A stretch of DNA of 64,000 bases, taken from the NCBI GenBank assembly GCA_022376515.1, contig WTXI01000071.1, forward strand, positions 1-64,000, in the 5' to 3' direction. Each line of letters opens with the position of its first letter. Position 1 is the first letter of the stretch. Of the stretch, positions 53,962-64,000 are shown in pieces. The DNA comes from Lactifluus volemus (Eukaryota > Basidiomycota > Agaricomycetes > Russulales > Russulaceae). The notes under the pieces were generated by a model. It made no database searches. It had not been told where the DNA came from and saw only the letters and a program-made list of their open reading frames with translations. The position numbers and the translations under genes were made by a program.

Positions 53962-55319
53962 CTATAGAACCACCTCATTGGCCGAGCACTTGTGCACGCA
54001 CTCGAAAAACCACTTGAGATCATCTGGGTCAACGCCAGGTGTAATACCATGTCCGAGATTTGCGATCCATGCTCTCGGCGGGTTGCTTCCCGCACGAAAT
54101 GCGGCACACATGCGACGTACGCCATCCTCGATGGCATCACGCCCACCATATAGCCGGGAGGGATCGAGATTCCCTTGTAGCGCTTTCTTCGGTGCCGCGG
54201 CGCGCGCATCCGCCGGTGCTATGCACCAGTCGAGGCCGAGCACGTCGTAACCAGCTGCCGCAATTGCTGTAAGAGAACCAGGTGCGTTTGCACCCTTGGC
54301 GAACAGAATGAGAGGGACATTGGGTAAATGATGCTTCGCGAGGCGCCCTCGGACGGTCGTGGCGATGTGCTGAAGCGGTGGCAAGGCAAACTCGGCAAAG
54401 TCGTCCGGAGAAAGCTCACCTGCCCACGAATCGAACACCTGTAATAGCTACGAAGAGGCGATGGACAAACGGTGCCATCGCGAAACCGTGTGTGTGGTGT
54501 GTGTGTGAGAGAGAACAGTCAGAACACGGAGAAGTCGGACTTACCTGAGCGCCGGCGTTGACTTGGCCGACGAGAAAGTCGATGCAGATATTTGCAATAC
54601 GATCGAGGAGCGCCTTGCTCTCCTGCGGATACTTGAACAGCCACGTTTTAGCTTTCTGAAGGGTCTTGGAACTACCTCCCTCGATCATGTACGAGAAGAG
54701 GGTCCACGGTGCGCCACAGAAGCCAATAAGTGGGACCTCGCCGCGGAGCCCGTGCCGCGTCCTCGTAATAGCCTCAAAGACGTAGCCAAGTTCCTTCTGC
54801 ACGTCGACGTTCTCGCGCAGGCGGCCAATGTCCGCTGGCGTCTCGAGCGGAGTAGGGAATGTGGGGGCGGGGTTCATAAGGACCTCCATGCCCATGGCTT
54901 GCGGGACGACGAGAATGTCGCTAAAAATGATGGCTGCGTCGACGAGGCCCGAGTACCGCCTTATTGGTTGCAGTGTAACCTCGCACGCCAGCGCCGGCGT
55001 CTGACATATCTCAAAAAACTCGTGTTGTGCACGAAGGGCACGGAATTCTGCAGAGATAGAAGGGCTTCGGTGTCAGTGCATTGAAATTGGTCATATAGTC
55101 TCTGTACATGCCTGGGAGGTAGCGTCCCGCCTGACGCATCACCCAGACGGGCGCGCGCTCAGTTTCTTCAGCTTGAGAATGAAGTGAGACGATTCAAGGC
55201 ATCATTAAGAGAGGCTTGAACGACATACCCTTTGCTGCTCTGAGAATGAGATCATTCTTCAAGGGTGGAAAGTCTTTGCCGAGTGGCTCCCTTGGGCTCC
55301 AGTCTGGTGATTCAACCAT
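53962..55319 (-). CDS. HEM12: Uroporphyrinogen decarboxylase
   Basis: The fifth step of haem synthesis, turning uroporphyrinogen III into coproporphyrinogen III in the cytosol. Four exons (55319-55229, 55171-55112, 55047-54545, 54438-53962) sum to 1131 bases, exactly 377 codons including the stop, giving 376 residues, close to the family norm. Both signatures are present: APVWVMRQAGRYLPEF, spanning two exons, with the substrate-binding Arg residues; and GFCGAPWTLFSYMIEGG. The active-site Asp is in the YSGLVDAAIIFSDIL region. GHGITPGVDPDDLKWFFECV closes the barrel. The second intron begins GC rather than GT (see findings). A fragment of the last exon is repeated downstream. Confidence 0.95.
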
Positions 55320-55821
55320 GAGGGACGCACTGGTTGAGAATAACGCAAACTTTTTGACTACACGCGTTATGAGAGTGTTTGAAAAACTCACTCACATGTG
55401 TTACAGATATGTAAGGCACCCCAACTATGTACTTCGGTGCCAAGGTGGTATTCTCTAACCTCAACCTGAGTGAGCAACCCAATTCTGATCCACTTTAATC
55501 TAATCTGATATGATATCACATCCGATGACATGGCTTCTGCTCTCTGACCCTTGTATGACTTCCCAGGCCCGCTCTCACACTTCGGCCGTCATCTCGCGGA
55601 TACAGCGCCCGATATCTGCGGGTCCGCTGGGCTGTGGAGTGGGAGGTGCGAATGTTTCTGGTGTGACTGGGCGAGTAGCGGTAACTTGACGCGTGTGAAG
55701 GCAATGTAGATTCGGGCTGGAAAGTTACCTATAGTACATCTATCAAGACCGCCCCGTAGTTGTAACACCAGCCTCGTGAGAGTACAGCCGATCCGCATTT
55801 ACATGTTCAATGTCCTTCCAT

Positions 55822-57975
55822 TCACAACCTTGATCGCTCATATAGTCTTGCTTTATGTGCTTTGAGCGCAGCATCGACAATCTCCGTCATGGCGATGACT
55901 GCCTCCTCTTCCTGACTGCGCCCTACAAGTTGTAGTCCAACGGGAGCGTTTTTGAATGTCTCGGGAGAATCGTCTGATGGGGGAAAGTAGTAGTTTAACG
56001 TCAGAAAAAGTCACCAAGAAAATCGCCCTTACATAGCTCGTATACATTCCGGTCCAACTTGCTCAGGAATTCATGGGCTGGTTTGGGTTGGTCAAGTATA
56101 GGATTTACTTTGGTGACCGGAAAAACGCATGCGGGGTAGTCCAGCGCATTCCAGATGAGCGTGTACTCAGCACTGCTATAGAAAGAGTCGGTATTGTTCC
56201 TATCTGCGTGTAAGAAGCCACGCGTACATGTTCTTCCCGTGGGGAGGCGGCGGGAAGGGTGCAACAGGAGATATGATGGCATCTACGGGGCGTCCTGTGA
56301 CTGTGAGATTCTTCGTGCTGTTCCAATGGTCTAGATATTCCTTCCGAAGCTGTGCTCGCTTCTTCTGGGTTTGGAAAAGCTCGAATGCAGATAAGCCCCC
56401 GCCCGAGGTATATAAGGCTGCATCTGAGGTGTCCAAGGTTGACATGGACTTCAGAATAGGTTCACCAGTTTGGGATGTAAGGGCCGCAAATTCGTTTTGT
56501 CCACCTGCAGCCCAAATCGCGGCCTACGTTGGACAAGCAGGCCGCCTACTACGAACGATGTGGATTTTCACACTCACCGTCACTTGATAAATTTCGGGAT
56601 GCTTGTGAGGTTTCCAGTCAATCACTGCAGAAAGCCTTGGTGAAGTCTTGCAAGATGAGTCAATCACATTTACCGTCGTGCCCCGCGGCAAGTAGTGCCT
56701 CCTTGGTCATATTGAGGGCGCGGATAATTGGCGGCTGAGGAATAACCAGACCGTCATTCCAGAGAATGCCAAATGTGAGCCTCTCGCCACCACCATGCTC
56801 CTTGAGGCGATACTCGTCCTCATCCCAGTACTTTCTTAGACAAAGTGGGTCCTTCAACCAGGGCCTCCGGCTGATAATAGCTTGCATGAACAACTTGATG
56901 CCACCAAGATCCGTTGAGAGTGGGCCGAGAATAGATGGGAGGGAGTCCTGGCCTTCCAGCGAAGTCCTTGAGCCCTCATATGGGATGCGGTGATAGGAAG
57001 GCCGAAAGCCATATATCCCATTCATCGCCGCTGGGATGCGGACAGAACTAGTGAAGCGGATGAGCACGCAACCACGACCAGCGTAAATTGTTCCTAACCC
57101 GCCGATATCGGACCCCACTCCTAGAATGCTCCCCCTCATCCGAAGTAGGGCACCCTCGCCCCCGGAAGATCCGCCGCAAGTCAATGTGCGATTCACAGGG
57201 TTGACGGTTCTACCAAACACCAAGTTGTTGGTTTCGGGCCACTGATGACGAGCGTCAGGTCCATGAGGTACAAACTCATATAAGCAATTCAATTGAGTTG
57301 TGACGCCCACCATAAGTGTTTGTGGCACATTCGTACGAACGTATAAAACGGCCCCACATTCAATCAAGATTTCGGTGAGTGTGGCATCACGTTCCGCCAC
57401 TTTACCGATCCACGAAACATACCCTAGAACCCCCTAAATAAGGTCGAGCATATCGGATGTTACATAGCCCACGCACCCATGGTAGTCTCCAGCCCTTTAA
57501 TACTGACCTGGTCCTTGAGCGAGATCGGAAGTCCATGAAGTGGGCCAACGACTTTTCCAGTATATTTCAATTGTTCATCGAGCCAGGCGGCACGCTCGAG
57601 AGCGCGGTCAATGAAAATCTCCGTGAGACAATTTGTCTGAGAAGTGCATGCGAGAGGTGAGAACTTGAACTACCGTTAGCTCGGGAGGAATTCTGATGGA
57701 CACACAAGTTGTTGAGCAATGACGGCCCTCTTGCAAAAGGCCGTTGTGACTTGGACAGATGACCATTCTCCGGTCGCGAGTCTGTTGAGTAGGACACTGA
57801 GCTTGCCGACGTTTGTGATTTCGAGCTCGCGCGTAGATAACAGGCCGCACTTGGCAGGGATGTCTGTCACGTCCAATACATCGTCTGGGGGTGGTGTGAT
57901 TAGCCATCCCTGCGGGATGGAAGCGGCTTGACGACGCTTCTTCTCTGCAGCAAGCTCTTGCCAGGTTGTGGGCAT
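55822..57975 (-). CDS. Amidase-signature family hydrolase (acetamidase/FAAH-like)
   Basis: It starts at MPTTWQELAAEKKRRQA (57975) and ends TGA at 55822. The catalytic Lys is in HGLPISLKDQ. The cis-Ser and nucleophile Ser lie in CGGSSGGEGALL and GVGSDIGGSVRIPAAM, the latter formed after removing a short intron. Later exons give PVDAIISPVAPFPPPPHGK, YTLIWNALDYPACVFPVT and a C-terminal NAPVGLQLVGRSQEEEAV. Two introns carry no in-frame stop: a 69-base one between QTLM and WPETNN, and a 57-base one after SDIGG. A naive frame reads through them. Amidases of this type hydrolyse small or fatty amides; the substrate is not determinable. No signal peptide. Confidence 0.88.
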
Positions 57976-58592
57976 GGTAAGGGACGGTTCATATCAAAGT
58001 TGGTCTTATCGTCCTAATAATACTCTCTACGACTTTCGTAATATCAGCTGATATATTTGTTTCCAGAACCCCATCCTATTTGAAGGAAAAACCTTGCCGC
58101 CACAGTTTCTTGAGCCGATGACGCCATACAGTAGTAACTGAATGAACGCTTTGCCGCGATAAGCATGTCAACGCTTTGGCGGCGAAACTCTCACGAAATA
58201 CATCGAAGAAACCCATAAGCATGTATTCGCCCGCGGGCCAGAACCCTTACCCCAGAAGACCACGGCTAAGGCACACGATCACCTTCACCTCACCCCTTCC
58301 CCTCCCCACACTCACCTTTTGTCGCGATCCCGCCCTTCTTCCCCCCCCCAGCCCACCCCAAGCCCATGTAGTCTACGTAGCCGAGCGCGTCTTTGTCTTT
58401 GTATTCATGCTGCGCGTTATAAATTGGATTCAAAAAAAAACATGTCAACGGCCCTGTATTCCTAATCTATCGACAAGGTTCAACTGCGGTTACTAGACGA
58501 TGTTGGACACAATACATTGCCATGTCATCTATCTTTTACCGGCTTTAAACCACGTGCCACATGTGAGCCGTTGTTGCAGTGAGGTATGATGA
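57976..58592. other. Intergenic region with CACGTG
   Basis: Between the amidase start and the stop of the next minus-strand gene. It is pyrimidine-rich near 58,250-58,370 and has CACGTG at 58551-58556, 576 bases before the amidase ATG. The 106-codon plus frame here is low-complexity and unsupported. Confidence 0.45.
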
Positions 58593-60253
58593 TTAATGTG
58601 AAGAACTGATTAGGTCTCCAACGAGAGTCTCGAACACTCTTGCGTCCAACTTCAATAACGTAGAATATTCCTGCAAGATCTTAAACTCGAAGGGTCTTTG
58701 TGATGCAAAATTCAAGTACTTACGTTGCACACGGATGGAACAATCTCACATAATTTGACACAAACGGCTCTCAGCTCACGTTTTAAATCCTCCGACTCTA
58801 TTCACGGCTTATTAGATCCGCATCCGACAGTATGAGTTCCCACCGGGACGCACCTGATTCGGTTTTCTGTCCGTCCCAAAGCGTAACCCAGCATTTTGCC
58901 ACACCTTCGACGATCGTGCCCTTCCAATTCTCCATTCGTGGGGCACATTCTTGCATAACTACATCCAACGCACGAAGGGAAGACACTTGCAATGTTATGT
59001 TGGACTTCCTGTAAGGAGCTGGATGTAGTGGGTGTGTCAGCTGCGGAACCAAAGCCTGGTATTTGTTCAATCTCCGGGCAGCGGCGTCATTGAAAACGTT
59101 ACCTTCAAGTATCGTGTCGCGCCTATTCCGAGCGCACGCACGACAATGGGCAATGCTTCGACACTCGCCTCAACGGCATCCACATCCTCCGAACTATACA
59201 TCCACACGCTTCCAATCACGCCATCGCCCAATAACGCACAGAGTTGGGAGAACCGCTGTTCAGAGCCGGGTTGGGTTGTACGCTCTATGACATTTGTCAA
59301 AGCAGGGATCGCGGCTCGCAGAATAGCTGGCGTATGTGGCGAGTGGAGAAAGGTGAGAGCCCGGTGTAAGGACTATAAATGTACGCAGGGTCAGACAAAA
59401 CGGTTCAGGATCGCGGTAAAAGATGGAAGATCATACAGCAAGGATGAGTTCGGATACTCCGGTACGATTGAGAAGCGAAAGCGGTGCACTCTCGAGCATG
59501 GCATTGACGACTCGGATGCCCAGAAGTTTATACTTTGCTTCAAAGTCGTCCAATAGAGTCATCACTGGGGGAACGACGAGGTACCAAAGACGCTCGTATG
59601 CATCGGTCTGCCAAAACGAAAGTTTAAGCGCAGGCCAAGGGAGTCAGGACTTACGCACATACGTCGATCCGCTGCACGCACCAAAGGAGAACGTTACCGA
59701 TCCCAGGGTGCTCCTTCCATGCCTGTCCCTCAAATGCATCCTGAGCGGCTGCGTACCCTCCAGCTGTGCGAGGTAGCTTGCGGCCCGACTCGACGCTCAG
59801 CATCGGATGGGGGTTCGCTTGGAATATTGGCTTGACATGTTTCATCAAAATTTCCTCCAGGAGATATAAGGAAGGCTCGCCCTCCAATCCAAGGATCTCT
59901 GGAGGGATCCCTCGAGTCAATTCATGGTGTTAACGTGAAAGTTACATCGAGCGCTTGCCAGATGATAAGGCACCCATGTCCTCAGAAGTCCATTCGCCGT
60001 CGCCCTGGAATGCCGCACAGGTATAAATGAGGTCCGAGTTTTCGACTCCATCGGGCTTATTCTCAAGTAGTCGACGAAGATCCGTCAAGGCATCCAGGGC
60101 ATTGGCTTTCCATTCGTCAAGTTGAACTATGAGATCTTTGTCTTCGGACTCGGAGATCTCATGGCGCGAAAAGTTGGAAGGTATGCGTAGAGCGTTCAAA
60201 AAGCGGACAACATCTTGAGAGCGTTCTTCCACAAGTTCGGATAAAATTGCCAT
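58593..60253 (-). CDS. TTI2: Probable TELO2-interacting protein 2 (Tti2)
   Basis: A helical-repeat protein without catalytic motifs. From MAILSELVEERSQDVVRFL (60253) it continues through an acidic region, GIPPEILGLEGEPSLYLLEE, then LWYLVVPPVMTLLDDFEAK and YKLLGIRVVNAMLE, the pattern I associate with Tti2 (DUF2454). Later exons give SPYTRALTFLHSPHTPAILR, the helical ALVPQLTHPLHPAPYRKS, and VVMQECAPRMENWKGTIVEG. It ends TAA at 58593 after ETLVGDLISSSH. Tti2 works with Tel2 and Tti1 to stabilise PIKK kinases such as TOR and ATM. The frame is open upstream of 60253 (to FDVLHVSNSIFPYR), but no ATG lies there. The first intron appears to use a GC donor. Another HEAT-repeat family remains possible. 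Confidence 0.6.
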
Positions 60254-60422
60254 GCGATATGGAAAGATGGAATTAGAGACATGAAGAACGTCAAAATTGG
60301 GGTTTAATTCAGTTGTCTGGACAAATATCTCCAAATTACCGAACTGTCTTTTTACTCTACTCTAGCAACTAGAGCGTCAATAATAGCAGACGTGTAAATA
60401 TATTGGTACTAGGTAGCAAGTT

Positions 60423-63400
60423 CTATATTGAAAATTCGGGAATTCGACACCAGAAACGTCCCTTGGGGTCTGATAAACCCTTACAACTGCAACGGGCGCA
60501 ATCAGTCATTACCACTTGGAAACGAATTAAATATGGGATTACTCTGAATAAGAAAGATAGCTAGCAGCGGGAACATTAGTCATGATTCATGCACGGAAAG
60601 AGAGTAGAACGTACATCTTCGGGAGTGAGTCGGCCCATCGCCTACAAAAATGTGGCCGTTTTAGTAATACTCAGGGTTCCCCGCATGACACGCACCGAGT
60701 CATCGGTAGAGAGCGTGGCGTCCACCATCGCTGACTTCTTCTCTTGCAGCTGCACGATACGACTCTCGATGCTATCCTCGATAACTAGTTTGATAGCCTG
60801 TACTGGTCGACGTTGGCCAAGCCGATGAATACGATCCATCGCCTCTACACATTGCCAGTTTGAGAGAAGTAAACACAAACAATACACACGGACTCACGAA
60901 ATTCAACCTGACAAAATATCAGAGATAAGGAAAATTCAAGCAGGGGAAAAAGAGGGAACTAACGGCAGGATTCCACCAGCTATCCATTAGGTATACACGG
61001 GACGCCTCCGTCAAATTGAGCGCCACTCCGCCCGCTTTCAGGCTCACGAGGAAAACAGTCACATGAACGTTATTCACTAGATAAGGTTAGCTCGCTCGGA
61101 GATCGTCGTCCCCATGCGTAGGGCTTACTGAAATGCTGAATAGTAGCATCTCGCGCCTGGGGGCTCATCGTACCCTCGAGTCGGCAAATCTAACGGTCAC
61201 CCATCAGGCACATGAACCGAACCGACGAAAAAACCGGCTCACAGAGAAGCCAGCGCGCTGCAAGCGGAACGCAATCAGGTCCAAAAAGTTCACGAACTGA
61301 CTGAACACAATGCTCTTTGTTGTCGCGTCCTGATTGCGCAAATTGCTTAGCTCCTCGACGAGCGCTTCTATCTTTGAACTCGATCGCCACGAATCAATAT
61401 CCAGTCGGCCAAGGATGCCTTGGCGCGCCGTAGCCGGCATCTCCAGCTCTAGAGCCGGTGCCTCCAGATCAATTGTGAGAGCGAGGTGGCAAACGGGGCA
61501 AGCAGGCTGCGCCATATACCCGTTATACCCGTTCTTAGATGGGATGAAACAATACAATCGTCAAACTTACATTTGCTTCGATGGACGTGTTCAGGTACTG
61601 CTTGATGCATTCGCGATCGAATATGTGCCTGCATTTTGCCTGAATGGCATCCTCCGCGACATCGTTGCACAATCGACACACGGTGGCTTCGCCATCTTCT
61701 CCTCCGAACATCTTTGCGTTATTCTTGCTTCGGATTACGAGATCGGGATGGCAGGCCATCTGACGCATGCGCGTGATAAGACTGAAGATATTGGAATAGT
61801 CTAAATTTGTTCTTGAGTGAACGGCCACTTTTTTTTTTTTTTCATTTCGTGCGAGGACTCACTGTTCAAAAGTGTGCCTGAATCAACGTATGTGCTGAAC
61901 TGTCGCTTTGCATCCGAAAACAAGCTCAGGTACAGTTCCTTCTCCTCGGGGCTGAAGTAATCGCGCCGGACAATTACTATGCGCGGAGGAAGACCCAGAT
62001 CGTCCGCACGCTGTATTTTCGTGCGCCGTAGCATGATCCTGTCTAACAAGACACGTAGCTTCTTGAACGCGATTCCACCCGGACCCTCCATTCCGTTCTT
62101 CTGAATAGGGGTGAGAATTTCGTTGTTCCAGAAACACGTGTGCATCATAGGGCTATGTCCGCAATCTTGCGTGAAGTCAGCGAAAGAAGTAGCGACGTCT
62201 AAATCGAAACACGCACCGTCACATGTCCGCTTATCACTGAACTTCCAATGTAAGGACTTGCAATCACACTTCTTACCTGAGCACAACCAGCTTCAGACAA
62301 TCCCGGGTTGGAAAGATAAGCGGGGGAGACGTACAATAATAATGAGAGAAGGGATCACAGCCTAAGAACCTGATCAAACTGTATAATTCGCCCACTCGAT
62401 TCTGAAGGGGTGTCCCGGAAAGGCACCAGCGATGGTTCGCTTTCAGTTCAAAAGTAGCTTTGGCGGTGTTCGTAGCACGTTCTTTGATATTATGAGCTTC
62501 ATCGAGCTGTGATGTGGTGAACCCGTGAGAAGCATCATGGCAAGCTAGAACATTCGACGCACGATAACACGCTCCCATTCAACAGCGTGTATGGGTGACT
62601 TCTCCTTGATGATTGCGCCCTTGCGTTTAAAGCCCGTCTGCTGCTTACGGAAGCAGCTCTCGAGCACGGCGTAAGTGGTAAGGACTACATCGTACTTCTT
62701 CAACTCCTTGGGATCGGTTATTCGCGAAGCTCCATGCCAGACAAGTACGTCCATGCCAGCTGTGTGAGCTTCGATCTCGTTACGCCACTGCATGATCGCA
62801 ACTGTCGGACTGAAAAAGTATGTAAGATCGCAAAGGAAATACGACGGGCATGAAAATGTTAACGTACGCCACGACAAGATTGGGCTTCGTAGAGCCGGAG
62901 ACTATCAGGGCGATCATCTGGATTGTCTTTCCCATGCTAAAACGCGGTCAGGTTACACCGTGAACGTTCCGTTTTGTTCAACGCACCCCATCTCGTCCTA
63001 CCAAGGTTGGGTAAGTACAGGGGCCATTCTAGAAGGCACGATAGACTGACCGCCAAAAGTCCACCAGCGTATTGACCAAATTCTTGCTTGCGCATCCAGT
63101 AGAGCGATTCTTGCTGGAACGGTAGGAGGGCTACTTTGAGCCCCGAGGGCTGCTCCGCTTTCTGGGGCTCCACAATGCCGACCTTGACCTCGAGGTCGCC
63201 CCAGGCATCACGAAGCTCAGGGTGGTGTCTATGCAGTTGAATTGTAGATCTCTCTGCCTGTACCAGAACCAAGTCAGCCTCAACAACGAAACGCTCGAAC
63301 GATATTTAGAACCTACGTGTGTCAAACGTCTGCCAAGCCGGTACTGTAACATTCTCATCTCCTGCTTTTCCAGACGGGATTGTCTTCGAGCCTCTCTACG

Positions 63401-64000
63401 ATCCAACAAAAAATCAAACTGATGGCCTTGGCTGTCATTTTCGGTTTTCCCTTTGCCTTTGTTCATGTTCCTGCGCTTGCCTGGATTCGCCTTAACCTTC
63501 CGTGCGATAGGTTCGTCTTCGGAATCGGTGTTTACCGGCAGGTCATCCTCAAGGTGACCATCAGAAACTACTTCTGCAGCAGCTCCGAGACTTTGTTCCC
63601 AGGCAAGGTGATGCTCCTCCGCGAGGGCAGCCATTTCAGCATACGCGGAAACACTCGTCGATGCGTCCCCATGCGACGCGTCGTTAAGGGAGGCTGTGAT
63701 GGCGGCGTCAACCATCATCGCTTCAATTTCTTCATCTTTAACACCATTATAATTTTGGGGGGCAACACGGGATGACCGCTGGTGGGGTGACTTGCGGGCG
63801 TTGCGAAGGGCAGCGCCTTGGTCCTCTTCGTATTCGGAATCGGAATCAGATTGGTTACAGTCATACTCGCTGACCTGAGAATCGAAATCCGAATCTTCTT
63901 GTAGACTCAGACTGGCTTCGAAGTTGGGAACCTCAAGTCCGTCAACAAGATTGGAAGGCGCCTTCCCTTTGCCCTTATCCTTGGAATTCTCGTGATAAGC
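60423..64000 (-). CDS. RAD16: Rad16-type SNF2 helicase with RING finger, partial
   Basis: With Rad7, Rad16 acts in global-genome nucleotide excision repair. The gene runs off the right edge, so its N-terminus is missing. What remains starts with acidic, low-complexity sequence ([16 protein letters not shown]), a helical [12 protein letters not shown], then [16 protein letters not shown], motif I around [10 protein letters not shown] (about 62,930), VLVWHGASR, motif [14 protein letters not shown] (about 62,490), and [20 protein letters not shown]. The Rad16-specific Cys insert CKSLHWKF...CGHSPMMH follows. The RING is [20 protein letters not shown] with CPVCHLAL, followed by [19 protein letters not shown] and, near the end, [19 protein letters not shown] and MGRLTPED. 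The end is uncertain: read-through stops at 60576, while a 54-base intron (60614-60561) gives an exon reading LSFLF and a stop at 60423. Confidence 0.88.

Noticed and set aside
58176..58496. 106-codon plus-strand frame in the intergenic region
   Set aside because: Pro/Thr/Leu low-complexity sequence, no domain and no splice partners.

Overview
The window looks like a piece of a basidiomycete genome, most likely an Agaricomycete. The genes at the right end carry many short introns of roughly 45-70 bases. The transposon remnants are of kinds common in mushroom-forming fungi: a chromodomain-bearing Ty3/gypsy element, Ty1/copia, a Plavaka-type transposase, a hAT transposase, and a non-LTR element with a poly-A tail. 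All calls rest on reading the sequence and on remembered family motifs; no database search was run.

Positions 1 to about 39,150 are repeat-dominated and hold no convincing host gene. In order they contain: an open Ty1/copia gag-protease frame running off the left edge; a truncated gypsy-type LTR; copies of a TTAAGCA-rich non-autonomous element; copia LTR pieces and a copia RNase H relic; palindromic MITEs; and a 9.6-kb Ty3/gypsy element (9094-18686). The gypsy element has matching LTRs and a TCCTG target duplication, and three solo LTRs have inserted into it, each with its own perfect 5-bp target duplication. Further right come a non-LTR retrotransposon relic (20.0-21.7 kb), a hAT pseudogene (21.8-25.5 kb) carrying a MITE, a broken gene of unknown repeat-associated family split by an LTR (27.0-30.8 kb), a Plavaka relic (31.0-34.2 kb), another copia LTR, and a 1.65-kb inverted repeat (35,499-37,151) built from a zinc-finger gene related to the one at 20.7-21.6 kb.

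Positions 39,327-64,000 form a compact genic block. The genes are: prolyl oligopeptidase; tRNA adenosine deaminase Tad2 diverging from mitochondrial IF-3; a PPR-like mitochondrial protein diverging from the nuclear cap-binding subunit CBP80; Cdc14 phosphatase; uroporphyrinogen decarboxylase; an amidase; a probable Tti2; and a Rad16-type SNF2/RING protein running off the right edge. These are ordinary housekeeping genes and do not form a pathway cluster. A CACGTG box lies 49-111 bases before four of the start codons.

The points most worth following up are the zinc-finger family with its foldback copy, the datable nesting of repeats, the extra frame after the chromodomain in the gypsy element, an apparent one-base frameshift in CBP80, and a duplicated UROD 3' fragment. 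I did not find a clear new functional system; the zinc-finger family is the closest candidate.
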